Source: Trinickia fusca (GTDB lineage: Bacteria > Pseudomonadota > Gammaproteobacteria > Burkholderiales > Burkholderiaceae). Taken from it: a stretch of DNA of 64,000 nucleotides. Below, one piece after another: positions 45,774-53,952 of this stretch. The notes beneath the pieces are model-generated. The model saw only the letters and a list, made by a program, of their open reading frames with translations. It searched no databases and was not told the origin of the DNA. The translations under genes and the position numbers were made by a program. Location of the stretch: contig NZ_RBZV01000008.1 in NCBI RefSeq assembly GCF_003628145.1, positions 211,821 to 275,820 on the forward strand. Direction: 5' to 3'. Numbering within the stretch: the stretch's first letter is position 1; every line of letters starts with the position of its first letter.

Positions 45774-46635
45774 AGAGCGCCTGCGGGCGATTGACCAGCG
45801 TCACCATCACGTAGCTCATGATCGTCAACATGAACCACGACCCTAGCTTTCCGATCGACACCATCGCCCAAGCTTGCATCTGAGCAGGGTATAGCCAGGC
45901 GTGACTGAAGGTGCCGACGTTTTCGGCGAGCCAAATGAACGTAGCGATGAGCACGAATGAGAGCAGCAATGGCATGCGGTGATACGTGCGATCAATGAGG
46001 AAGTGCACCGTGCAGCGACGGAAGGCAATGACGACGCACGCCATGATCAGGTATCGGAAATCGAACAGGTAGTGATGAAGAAAAAAGTTGGCGTAGATGG
46101 CCAACGACAGCAGTATCGTCACGGCCAACGGTGGGTGGTTGGAGAAGCGGAGTTCGAATCCCCGGCATGCCCGAGTGATATAGCTACCCACCGAGGCGTA
46201 CATGAAGCCGCTGAACAGCGGCACCCCGCCAATGCGCAGATAGGCTGCTTCGGGATATATCCATGATCCGACGGCTGTCTTGAATAGCTCCATCCCCGTT
46301 CCGGCCACGTGGAAGAGCAGGATGACGGCAACTTCGTCCCACTCTTCGAGACGGAAGGCAATGAGCAGGATCTGGATCAATACGGCGGCAATGGTCAACG
46401 CGTCGTAACGCGGAAGCGCGGCGCCTGGCGGATACCAGAGGTGAGTGCCGATCAGGAGCGCAACCATGAGGCCGCCGAAAAGGCAGACCCAGGCTTGCTT
46501 GATGCCGAACGCGACAAAGATATGAAGCGCGCGGCCAAGAGGGCTTCGACTCTCATTGGCTGCGAGAAGCCTGCCTACGATGCGTTCGACCCATTCGCCT
46601 GGGCGACGCGTTTGTGTTTGTGTTTGTAATTCCAT
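45772..46635 (-). CDS. DUF817 integral membrane protein
   Basis: The 287-residue protein has about eight hydrophobic segments and resembles the DUF817 (YoaT-like) family: FRLEEWDEVAVILLFHVAGTGMELFKT, PLFSGFMYASVGSYI and WLAENVGTFSHAWLYP. Function is not known. The start ATG at 46635 lies in a CAAACACAAAC-type stretch without a clear ribosome binding site. It is transcribed alone. Confidence 0.82.
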   Translation of the reverse strand: MELQTQTQTRRPGEWVERIVGRLLAANESRSPLGRALHIFVAFGIKQAWVCLFGGLMVALLIGTHLWYPPGAALPRYDALTIAAVLIQILLIAFRLEEWDEVAVILLFHVAGTGMELFKTAVGSWIYPEAAYLRIGGVPLFSGFMYASVGSYITRACRGFELRFSNHPPLAVTILLSLAIYANFFLHHYLFDFRYLIMACVVIAFRRCTVHFLIDRTYHRMPLLLSFVLIATFIWLAENVGTFSHAWLYPAQMQAWAMVSIGKLGSWFMLTIMSYVMVTLVNRPQAL

Positions 46636-46790
46636 TTGATTTTCTTATCGTTGATCTGATCTCGAAGCGGATCGCCTGTTGCAAGCAACGGCGCGCCTAT
46701 ATTCACGTCAAGCTGGTAATGTTACGGGATTGATCCTTCGAGTATGCGCTGCACGTAATGCGCGTTCGTCATTTCGTGCAGGAAGCCCGA

Positions 46791-47339
46791 ATGAGAATCG
46801 AATCACCTCCGTCTCTTGACTACCCTGGTATCGCACTTCGACAGCTCGAACGCACCGATCTGGATGCGTGGTATCAATACCTGTCGATCCCCGCAGTGTA
46901 CGAACACACGAGTTGGGCACTGAGCGCTCCGGCAGATCTCGATCCGCTGTTCGATACCTATGAATCTGCGGCGCCCAATTCCGCTCGCCGCCTTGCGATG
47001 GTGGAGACCGTAACCCAGCGCCTCGTAGGCACGATCGGGTTCCACACGATTTCGGACGTCAATCGAAGAGCCGAGTTGGCCTATGACCTCTGCCCAGAGG
47101 CTTGGGGCAAGGGCCTTGCCACGGCTGCGGCGCTTGCCGTCGTCGATTGGGCACAAAGGGAGTATGGATTCATTCGGATTCAAGCTACCACGCTCACGAG
47201 CAATGTCCGATCCGCGCGCGTGCTGCAAAAGTGTGGCTTTCAGTTTGAAGGGCTCCTGCGCGCCTACCGGATGGTTCGCGGCACGCCGGGGGATTTCAAT
47301 ATGTATTCGCGGATTGCCCCCGGCTCAACTTCAGCATAA
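46791..47339 (+). CDS. GNAT acetyltransferase (RimJ/RimL-like)
   Basis: The 182-residue protein has the GNAT pattern with RLVGTIGFHTI (strand 4), the acetyl-CoA loop in EAWGKGLATAAALAVVDWA and VLQKCGFQFEGLLR at the C-terminus. It should transfer an acetyl group to a protein N-terminus or small amine. ATG at 46791 has AGGAAG about 6 nt upstream. It stands alone. Confidence 0.88.
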   Translation: MRIESPPSLDYPGIALRQLERTDLDAWYQYLSIPAVYEHTSWALSAPADLDPLFDTYESAAPNSARRLAMVETVTQRLVGTIGFHTISDVNRRAELAYDLCPEAWGKGLATAAALAVVDWAQREYGFIRIQATTLTSNVRSARVLQKCGFQFEGLLRAYRMVRGTPGDFNMYSRIAPGSTSA

Positions 47340-47664
47340 ATCGGCGTGAGGCTTCGGCTGTACTTGTGGGCGTCCGCTGCCGCGATCTATCGTGCCTCAG
47401 CGGCGCGGCCCCTGGAAGCGCCCCATATTCGGGATGTGATAGACCGCACACGGAAACCATGAAAGCCCAACGCAAGATAATTACAGTGCGCGAACTCTAA
47501 TTCGACGAGGCGCTTGCAACAATTCTCCATACCCATATAGCATTAAAACCCCTGAGATCACTAAGCCTTACAGGTCACTAACGTGACGCTTACTCGCCGA
47601 GCATCAAGCCATTCAACTTGATTTTGCGTCGCTATACACAAGCTGGCTTTCTCCAGGAATCTCA
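47340..47664. other. Gene-free region
   Basis: About 325 bp between the acetyltransferase and methyltransferase genes. I see no supported frame, RNA gene or strong hairpin; the part after 47480 is more AT-rich and probably contains the methyltransferase promoter. Confidence 0.4.
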
Positions 47665-48495
47665 ATGAGCACCTTCTCTCAGACCGAACTATATTTACAA
47701 GACTTTCATGAGCGCGTAGCAGGTGCGACGAGCGCTGCGTTTGCAGGGTTCCCTGCCAAAACGACGTCTCGTGAATACAGGTCGTCTTACGACGTCCTCG
47801 CATCTCTTGCACTGGAAACGCCACTAGCTAAAACGGTCCTCGACGTTGCCTGTGGCGACGGCCATCTGCTTCGGCTTCTCGCAGATAGCTCACGCCCGTT
47901 GCAACTCATAGGCGTGGACATGAGTCAGGGCGAACTCGATATCGCGAAAGCTACCTTGCCCGACCACGTCCTATTGTTGAAAGAACGCGCCCAGGAAATG
48001 TCGATCGCCACCGGTTCGGTCGACGTCGTTCTATCGCATATGGCTTTGATGCTGATGGACGAGATCGAGCAGGTCTTGCGGGAAATTCACCGCGTCCTGG
48101 CTCCCGGCGGGACACTCGCTACGATAGTCGGGCGTACGTTCTTGCTGGGCGAGGCCAACGAGGTCCTTCTAGAAATCTTCAGGCCCATTGCAAAGGAGAG
48201 CTTGCCTCCCCTTGCATTCGGCGATCACCGAACTGGAACGATCGAGGGTTGGACCGAACTACTCCAGGTCGATTTCGACGATCTGCACTTCGAAGACGTC
48301 GACGTGCCGTGGAATCCGACTCCCCAGGAATTGTGGAATTCGCTCGTCGAAACCTATGACGTCGACCGCCTGCCGGACGACGCGCGGCACCGGCTCAAGG
48401 ATCAATTGATCCCGGCATTGTCCCGCCTTCAGGATACAGACGGGACCATTCGTACTGGTTGGGGGATACGCCTGGTCCAAGCTCGAGTACGTTGA
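47665..48495 (+). CDS. Class I SAM-dependent methyltransferase
   Basis: The 276-residue protein has motif I VLDVACGDGHLL (58-69), the acidic end of strand 2 in LIGVDMSQGEL, and the post-motif VDVVLSHMALMLM, followed by VLAPGGTLATIVG, the order of class I methyltransferases. The substrate is unknown. It converges on a hypothetical gene with a hairpin between. Confidence 0.88.
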   Translation: MSTFSQTELYLQDFHERVAGATSAAFAGFPAKTTSREYRSSYDVLASLALETPLAKTVLDVACGDGHLLRLLADSSRPLQLIGVDMSQGELDIAKATLPDHVLLLKERAQEMSIATGSVDVVLSHMALMLMDEIEQVLREIHRVLAPGGTLATIVGRTFLLGEANEVLLEIFRPIAKESLPPLAFGDHRTGTIEGWTELLQVDFDDLHFEDVDVPWNPTPQELWNSLVETYDVDRLPDDARHRLKDQLIPALSRLQDTDGTIRTGWGIRLVQARVR

Positions 48496-48516
48496 GTTGC
48501 CGAATCTCACGTCCCT

Positions 48517-48546
48517 GCGAGGGCGGCGAATCTTCACCGCCCTCGC
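48517..48546. terminator. Hairpin between the methyltransferase and hypothetical genes
   Basis: A perfect 10-bp stem (48517-48526 with 48537-48546, 10-nt loop) lies between converging genes. There is no T-run. Confidence 0.55.
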
Positions 48547-48554
48547 CAGCATCA

Positions 48555-48992
48555 CTACCGCGCCTGAGTCCCCAGGAAACACCAAGGAACGAAGTCCGAA
48601 CCAAAGCCTTCCGAATACCAGGAAAGCGCCCCGCCGATATAGTGGCCCGGCGAATCGATCAAATTGAACTGGATGCTGATCGACGTACCGCGCTTCTCAC
48701 CGGTAAAAATCGTGGTGAGCGGCGGCCCCATCAAGCTGACGAACATGACGCCCGTGATCGGATACTCGGCACTGCCCGTCAGTTCGGGCACATTCAACGT
48801 GCCGACCACAGGAAACGTGCCCACCGTCGTGTCCGAAGGCGAAGCCTCGAGCAACGCCTGCGTCGGCGGGGTAGCTGATTCTGTCAGCGCGGCCGGCGCG
48901 CTTTCGCCCTCCGCAATGGCATACGAGATCGAACCGGATACCTCGTTGCCGTTCTGGTCGTAAAGCGTGAGTTGATAGACGATCGGAGCCAT
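48555..48992 (-). CDS. Hypothetical beta-rich protein
   Basis: A 145-residue protein I do not recognise. It is rich in Ser, Thr, Gly and short hydrophobic strands (YQLTLYDQNGNEVSGSISYA, TGVMFVSLMGPPLTTIFTG) with no signal peptide or cysteine pair. GGAGGA lies about 10 nt before the ATG at 48992, which decides the start. It converges on the methyltransferase gene. Function unknown. Confidence 0.65.
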   Translation of the reverse strand: MAPIVYQLTLYDQNGNEVSGSISYAIAEGESAPAALTESATPPTQALLEASPSDTTVGTFPVVGTLNVPELTGSAEYPITGVMFVSLMGPPLTTIFTGEKRGTSISIQFNLIDSPGHYIGGALSWYSEGFGSDFVPWCFLGTQAR

Positions 48993-49216
48993 CGGTGATT
49001 TTCCTCCGGAACATCGACGTTCAAGGTGCCGCGAAGGCTGCACTACGGCTGACCAGCGTGAGGGTCGCGGCAGGATACCCAGCATGCCGCACTGCAATGT
49101 AGGAAGCAGAATCGGCCCAGTCAATTGTTATTTCGAGACACCGATTTTTGAGCTAGCCGTTTTCTCGCCCGCGTCTTGATAGACTTCGGTTTTCAGAAGG
49201 AAAGCAGGAAAAACGC

Positions 49217-50077
49217 GTGAGCCTCGACGAATACTACAGGCGGCTGGAGCTGCCGCGCACTGCGTCGGCGGCAGACGTCAAACGCGCGTACCGACGGCTG
49301 CGATCGAAGTACCACCCGGACCGCAACAAGGGGCGCGAAGCCACGGTCGAGCCCGTGTTCAAACGTATCCAGGAGGCGTTCGAGATTCTGATCGGCGAGC
49401 GCAAGCCGCCGGCGTCCCGCTCGGCGACGGCGTCGGCTGAGGACCGCGGCAAGGAAGCGCCATCACGCGAACGCCACAGCCCGCCGTCGATGCGCGGTGC
49501 GAATTGCCGAATCGAACTCTTCGTGCCGCTCGAAACCGCGATCCATGGCGGCGGGGTCGAAATAAGCTATCCGGTGAACGGGCCGTCTCGCCAATCCTAT
49601 CTAAAGTCCGAGACGGTGGAGGTTCCCCCGGGTGCGTGGGACGGCCAGCGCCTCGTCGTCGAACACGGCGGCCATCCCGGGCCCAATGGCGGTCCACCGG
49701 GCGACGCGATTTTCTCGGTCGTGATCGTGTCCAGCGCTGCCTTTCGTCGCAACGGGCTGGATCTCGCTTGCGAAATTCAAGTCGATTTCGTGACGGCCAC
49801 GCTCGGGGGCGGCGTCGAAGCGCAGATCCTGGGCCGCGCACGGCAGATAACGATTCCGCCGAACGCGCAACCGGGCAGCACGATCCGTCTGTCCGGGCAG
49901 GGGCTGACGGACCGCAACGGCTTGCGCGGCGACCTGATGCTACAACTCACGCTCATCATGCCGGCTGCGACTTCCCATCTGACCGACGACGAGCGGCAAC
50001 AGTTGCGGGAGATGTTTGCGAACGCAGAACGTCGAGCAAGGGAAGCCATTCCGACACGCGCTCGCGACGACTCCTAA
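49217..50077 (+). CDS. DnaJ-class (CbpA-like) co-chaperone
   Basis: The 286-residue protein has a J domain with HPD at 33-35 (KYHPDRNKG), an Arg/Ser/Pro-rich linker (65-100) and a C-terminal substrate-binding part with IHGGGVEISYPV, EVPPGAWDGQRL and GRARQITIPPNAQPGSTIRLSGQG. There is no zinc finger, so it is DnaJ type B/CbpA-like. It stimulates a DnaK-type Hsp70. Start is GTG at 49217 with AGGAA upstream. No dnaK is nearby. Confidence 0.88.
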   Translation: MSLDEYYRRLELPRTASAADVKRAYRRLRSKYHPDRNKGREATVEPVFKRIQEAFEILIGERKPPASRSATASAEDRGKEAPSRERHSPPSMRGANCRIELFVPLETAIHGGGVEISYPVNGPSRQSYLKSETVEVPPGAWDGQRLVVEHGGHPGPNGGPPGDAIFSVVIVSSAAFRRNGLDLACEIQVDFVTATLGGGVEAQILGRARQITIPPNAQPGSTIRLSGQGLTDRNGLRGDLMLQLTLIMPAATSHLTDDERQQLREMFANAERRAREAIPTRARDDS

Positions 50078-50202
50078 AGACCTTCCGTTCGTGCTGGCCG
50101 GCGGTGATTGATTGCAATTCAAAGCAGTCTCAGTTCATCCTGCCGATGATTCACACTGCAGGCGTAAATTTCTTACAAAAATTCCCTACCGAATGGTGAA
50201 CC

Positions 50203-51957
50203 ATGAAACGCCAGATTTTGAAATCATTCCTTGCCGGCAAAACGCATAAGCGCGCAGGTCCACGGTGGCGGTTGGCATCACTCATAGCGTCGGTCGCTTG
50301 CACGCTGATGGCGGGTTCCACTGCCGCCCACACGGACGACTCCTGGATGTTTTCGAGACCAAGGTTGATCGGGTTCAACTGGGCTGACCCGAACGACAAC
50401 TTCCAAGCTGGACAACTCAATCTGTCCGGCACCTTACCCTCCTACACCTACCAGAGCTTTTACAACGCCGGAAGCTACGTCGGCAGCACCTTCAAAGCCT
50501 GGAATACCAACGTCAATACCGTAAGAATTCCGATTAATTACGCCACGGTAAGCAACAGCGCGTATTGGAGTCAATATCGAGGCGCGATAGACGGCCTCCT
50601 TGCCAGTGGCGTTTACGTGGTCATCTGCTACTGGCCGGATGGCAAAGACGGCTTGGGCGTGCCTTATGGAACCGTGAACGAGAGCAACTGGCTCAGCGCA
50701 TGGGGCACCGTCCTGAGCCAGTACATCACCAACCCCCAGGTGTATTTCGAGCCCATCAACGAGCCTTGGGGATACAGTACCTGGGGGCAGATCGACACCG
50801 CGGGAATGCACGACACCGGAAATTTGGATCCGCTGAAGCAGCTCTATCACGACTGGGAAGGGGCGGCAGTCCAGTCGTATCGAAGCACGACTGCGGGCGC
50901 CGGTGCCGCATCGCTTCCCGGTGCGATCAAGCACAGAGTGATCCTGGGCGGCGGGATGGTCGAAGAAGATGTCAAAGACCTTGCCAACGACAGTTCATTT
51001 GACGACTACTTGCTGGGGTTTCACATGTACGCCTTCGTGTGGCAAACCCAGCATGGTGACCTGGGCCATACCGGCATCAACCCGAATGAACTAAGGCGGC
51101 ACACCGACTGGCCGGCCTATCTTGCGGGATTGATCAATCGCTACTGGCCTCGCGTAGTCATCACGGAGTTCGGCGCCGAAACCAACCTGACTGGCTACGA
51201 TGCGACGAATGCCGGCTATGACTCCAGCGGCATGAAAATCCCGTCCATCCAAGGCATGGCCAATTATTCGTACACCTATCGAACGGGCATGATTTGGTGG
51301 CCGGGCTTCAAGGGCTCATATACGCAAGGATCATCCACACCCCAGTCCATCTCGATGGATCAATACGATTTCTTCAAGAGCAATGCCGAGGCCTATGCTG
51401 GCCAATACTCACAGACGCCTTACCTGCTCTTGTCGTCGACACCCAGTAACGCCGGCCTCGCGACGCTCCTGAGTGCCGCGAGCCTCGACAGCAGCGCCAT
51501 CACCAGTTTTATCCAGCAGGACTATCTGTCTACGTGCCCAGCCGTGACCGTGACGTCTTATAACGGCAACGGTGGAGCCCTGTTCAATCGTAGCTCGTGG
51601 GCATCGGCCGGCCCGGCCGGCGATCAATTTTCGATCTGCAACGACCAGAACTCAGACGGCTTTTACAACATCACAAACCTGACCTCCCAAGCCGGGAGCG
51701 TCGTCGATGTCAACGGAAATTCGACCATAGCAGGCGCGGGATTGGACTTTTATTCCGTCAACGGCCAGCAAAATCAAAAGTGGCTACCTATCGTTGCCGC
51801 CCTAGGTAGCCACCCAATTTATTTCACTAGCGAGCACAACTATCAGCTCATGGAGGTACGCGGTGATCCCGGCGCGGCGAGTACGCAAAGTTCGCCTCAC
51901 GACCTGGATCAATGGCCGCTCAACGGCGGCCTCAATCAGCAGTGGGCAGTGCACTAG
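50203..51957 (+). CDS. GH5-type secreted glycosidase with QxW lectin-like tail
   Basis: The 584-residue protein has a long signal peptide (to about residue 42) and a GH5 barrel: strand TVRIPINYA, acid/base E187 in EPINEPWGY, and the nucleophile in VVITEFGAE. The last 120 residues contain NQKWLP and LNQQWAVH, the QxW repeat of ricin-type carbohydrate-binding domains. It probably cleaves a beta-1,4-linked polysaccharide outside the cell. It stands first in a region of secreted hydrolases. Confidence 0.87.
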   Translation: MKRQILKSFLAGKTHKRAGPRWRLASLIASVACTLMAGSTAAHTDDSWMFSRPRLIGFNWADPNDNFQAGQLNLSGTLPSYTYQSFYNAGSYVGSTFKAWNTNVNTVRIPINYATVSNSAYWSQYRGAIDGLLASGVYVVICYWPDGKDGLGVPYGTVNESNWLSAWGTVLSQYITNPQVYFEPINEPWGYSTWGQIDTAGMHDTGNLDPLKQLYHDWEGAAVQSYRSTTAGAGAASLPGAIKHRVILGGGMVEEDVKDLANDSSFDDYLLGFHMYAFVWQTQHGDLGHTGINPNELRRHTDWPAYLAGLINRYWPRVVITEFGAETNLTGYDATNAGYDSSGMKIPSIQGMANYSYTYRTGMIWWPGFKGSYTQGSSTPQSISMDQYDFFKSNAEAYAGQYSQTPYLLLSSTPSNAGLATLLSAASLDSSAITSFIQQDYLSTCPAVTVTSYNGNGGALFNRSSWASAGPAGDQFSICNDQNSDGFYNITNLTSQAGSVVDVNGNSTIAGAGLDFYSVNGQQNQKWLPIVAALGSHPIYFTSEHNYQLMEVRGDPGAASTQSSPHDLDQWPLNGGLNQQWAVH

Positions 51958-51975
51958 TCGCTACGAACCCGACGA

Positions 51976-52007
51976 CGACAGGGCGGCGAAGATTCGCCGC
52001 CTTGTCG
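51976..52007. terminator. Strong hairpin after the GH5 gene
   Basis: A 15-bp stem with one G-T wobble (51976-51990 with 51993-52007) starts 19 bp after the stop. No T-run follows. Confidence 0.6.
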
Positions 52008-52074
52008 GAGCCAATGTGCCGACGATTGCACCTGCACGCAAGCCTTGGGGACACATCGGAACAGGCGGGCGTTT

Positions 52075-52209
52075 ATGGCCTACACTAAAAGAGCGTCTTC
52101 CGCGCGCTCGGGTGCCGCTCTGACGCGATGCAACGTTTGCTGGCAACCGATTGAAGCGGGCGAATGGCGATGGCTCGGGCAACACGCTGCCATATGCTGC
52201 CTGAATTGA
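52075..52209 (+). CDS. Small Cys-containing protein (44 aa), tentative
   Basis: An ATG-started 44-codon frame encodes a protein with C-x2-C (RCNVCWQP) and a terminal C-C pair (HAAICCLN), suited to a small zinc site. AGGCGGGC lies about 6 nt upstream. Codon third positions are only moderately GC-rich, so it may be spurious. It ends 30 bp before the next gene. Confidence 0.35.
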   Translation: MAYTKRASSARSGAALTRCNVCWQPIEAGEWRWLGQHAAICCLN

Positions 52210-52239
52210 TCTGGAACTGATGTTCAAGAAGAGGGCATC

Positions 52240-52566
52240 ATGTTGCAAGCCAGTGAAATCCAAAAGCGCTTTACTCATCTACAGGAAACCGTCAGCGAAG
52301 CATCACGGAGCTGCCACGCCGACATGACCCTTCCAAGGGACTTGATGGTCTGGATGAATGAGATCGATAAGGAGTTCAAGTCGGCAAAGAAGGCCATATC
52401 GTCCATGGATGAGGATCGAATCCGGCGGTGCGTCGAAGATCTCGAACGAATCGGCGATCGTGCGGAACGCGCGTGCGAAAAGACCGCCGGTCTCGATACC
52501 CGGATCAAGGATGCGATCAGTTCGATGCATTCGGAACTATCCGACCTGAAGCAACAACTGCACTAA
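52240..52566 (+). CDS. Hypothetical coiled-coil protein
   Basis: A 108-residue, charged, helical protein with no signal or membrane segment; heptad-like spacing from about residue 60 to the end (DLERIGDRAERACEKTAGL, ISSMHSELSDLKQQL) suggests a coiled coil. AAGAGG precedes the ATG. I do not recognise the family. Confidence 0.62.
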   Translation: MLQASEIQKRFTHLQETVSEASRSCHADMTLPRDLMVWMNEIDKEFKSAKKAISSMDEDRIRRCVEDLERIGDRAERACEKTAGLDTRIKDAISSMHSELSDLKQQLH

Positions 52567-52729
52567 CCTGCCTGACAGCCCCGGTCCCATCCCCCGGGGC
52601 TATTTCCACTTCGACACCAAGACGCACAGCAACGCTTCGGCTCGACGCACGGCCGTTTGCTTCCGTGTGACCGCCGTGTCCGATTGCGAAACCCGCTATA
52701 ACGCAGAATGACGCATCGGGAGCGAGGCG

Positions 52730-53527
52730 ATGAAGTTCACCGGAGTGGTCCTGTCTTTCGCCGTTGTGTGTCTGACCGTGTTCGCGGGAGTCGCCATCTT
52801 GCAAGATCGCTTTATCTACTTTCCTGAGAAGGCAGCCATCGACGACGTCGTCTCCGGCGAATTTCGCGCGTGGCCGACACCGGAGGCGTTCCGGGGTCTC
52901 GTGGCAGAGCCTGCCGGCAAAGCGCGCGGCACGGCCATCGTCTTTCACGGCAACGCAGGGCACGCCGGGCACCGTTCGTTCTACGCCGCGATGCTCACGC
53001 GGTTGGGGCTACGCGTGATCCTCGCCGAATATCCGGGCTACGGGCCACGCGAGGGCGCGCTGGGCGAAGAGAGTCTGGTGGCCGATGCTGAGCAGACGAT
53101 CGCGCTTGCGCATCGCCTCTACGGCGCGCCGCTGCTGCTCATCGGCGAATCGCTCGGGGCCGGCGTGGCGGCCTCGGCCGGCTCGCACGAACGCGACAAG
53201 ACGGCCGGCTTGCTGCTCATCACGCCATGGGATCGGCTCGAGCACGTCGCGGCTTACCACTACTCGTGGCTGCCCGTTACGTGGCTGCTACGCGACCGAT
53301 ACGACAGCGTGAGCCATCTCGCGTCGTTCGAGCGCCCGGTTCTTGTCGTGGTGGCGGAAGGCGACAGCATCGTCCCTGCGCGCTTCGGCGAAGCGCTCTA
53401 CCACGCACTAACGGGCCCGAAGCAATTGATGATCGTGAAGGCGGCCGACCATAACGACTGGATTGGCCACGTCGACGATACTTGGTGGCGGGAAGCGGTC
53501 GACTTTCTGCTCGTGCCTTCACGTTGA
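52730..53527 (+). CDS. Membrane-anchored alpha/beta hydrolase (BEM46/ABHD13-like)
   Basis: The 265-residue protein has an N-terminal hydrophobic anchor (VVLSFAVVCLTVFAGVAIL), the oxyanion segment VFHGNAGHAGHR, nucleophile S141 in IGESLGAG, an acid in VVVAEGDSIVP and the histidine in ADHNDWIGH, all in the right order. The N-terminal FIYFPEKA is typical of the BEM46 group. Substrate unknown. It is followed 3 bp on by a small gene, probably co-transcribed. Confidence 0.87.
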   Translation: MKFTGVVLSFAVVCLTVFAGVAILQDRFIYFPEKAAIDDVVSGEFRAWPTPEAFRGLVAEPAGKARGTAIVFHGNAGHAGHRSFYAAMLTRLGLRVILAEYPGYGPREGALGEESLVADAEQTIALAHRLYGAPLLLIGESLGAGVAASAGSHERDKTAGLLLITPWDRLEHVAAYHYSWLPVTWLLRDRYDSVSHLASFERPVLVVVAEGDSIVPARFGEALYHALTGPKQLMIVKAADHNDWIGHVDDTWWREAVDFLLVPSR

Positions 53528-53530
53528 ACC

Positions 53531-53872
53531 ATGAAATCGCGCTCCGTCCCGCCCAGGCGGGAACGCTTGTACGTCCTCGATGAAAAGAACAGGCCTGTCG
53601 AGGTGTTCGACCGCGGAGAGTGGTCGCGCTGGATGTCGGAGAATGAATTGATGTTCCGCCGCACATTGCTGGAGGAATCCGGCGTGACGGTCACGACTCG
53701 CTTCCGAGGTGTGTCAGAAGCGAGTACGGAGGAGGCCCTGCTGTTCGTGACGCGCGTTGCCGGATTGCAAGCGCGAGACAACCAGAGCTACGCAGCGCGT
53801 ACGCTCGTTGAGGCGATGGAACTGCATGAACGCATCGTGCAGAAAATCCTTCGGAGGCTCATCGAGCGATGA
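53531..53872 (+). CDS. Hypothetical protein
   Basis: A 113-residue charged protein without signal or known motif. It begins 3 bp after the alpha/beta hydrolase, so both are probably translated from one mRNA. The predicted order is strand-rich N-terminus (LYVLDEKNRPVEVFDRGEW), then helices. I do not recognise it. Confidence 0.6.
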   Translation: MKSRSVPPRRERLYVLDEKNRPVEVFDRGEWSRWMSENELMFRRTLLEESGVTVTTRFRGVSEASTEEALLFVTRVAGLQARDNQSYAARTLVEAMELHERIVQKILRRLIER

Positions 53873-53903
53873 GCGTGCTTCGACGGAGGGGGCTGCCTAT
53901 GAG

Positions 53904-53937
53904 TTCAACGCCCCGGGGGACATTCCGGGGCGTTGAA
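53904..53937. terminator. Bidirectional terminator hairpin
   Basis: A perfect 13-bp stem (53904-53916 with 53925-53937, 8-nt loop) lies between a plus-strand gene and the converging S53 peptidase gene. Confidence 0.65.
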
Positions 53938-53952
53938 GACGTCATAGTACGA

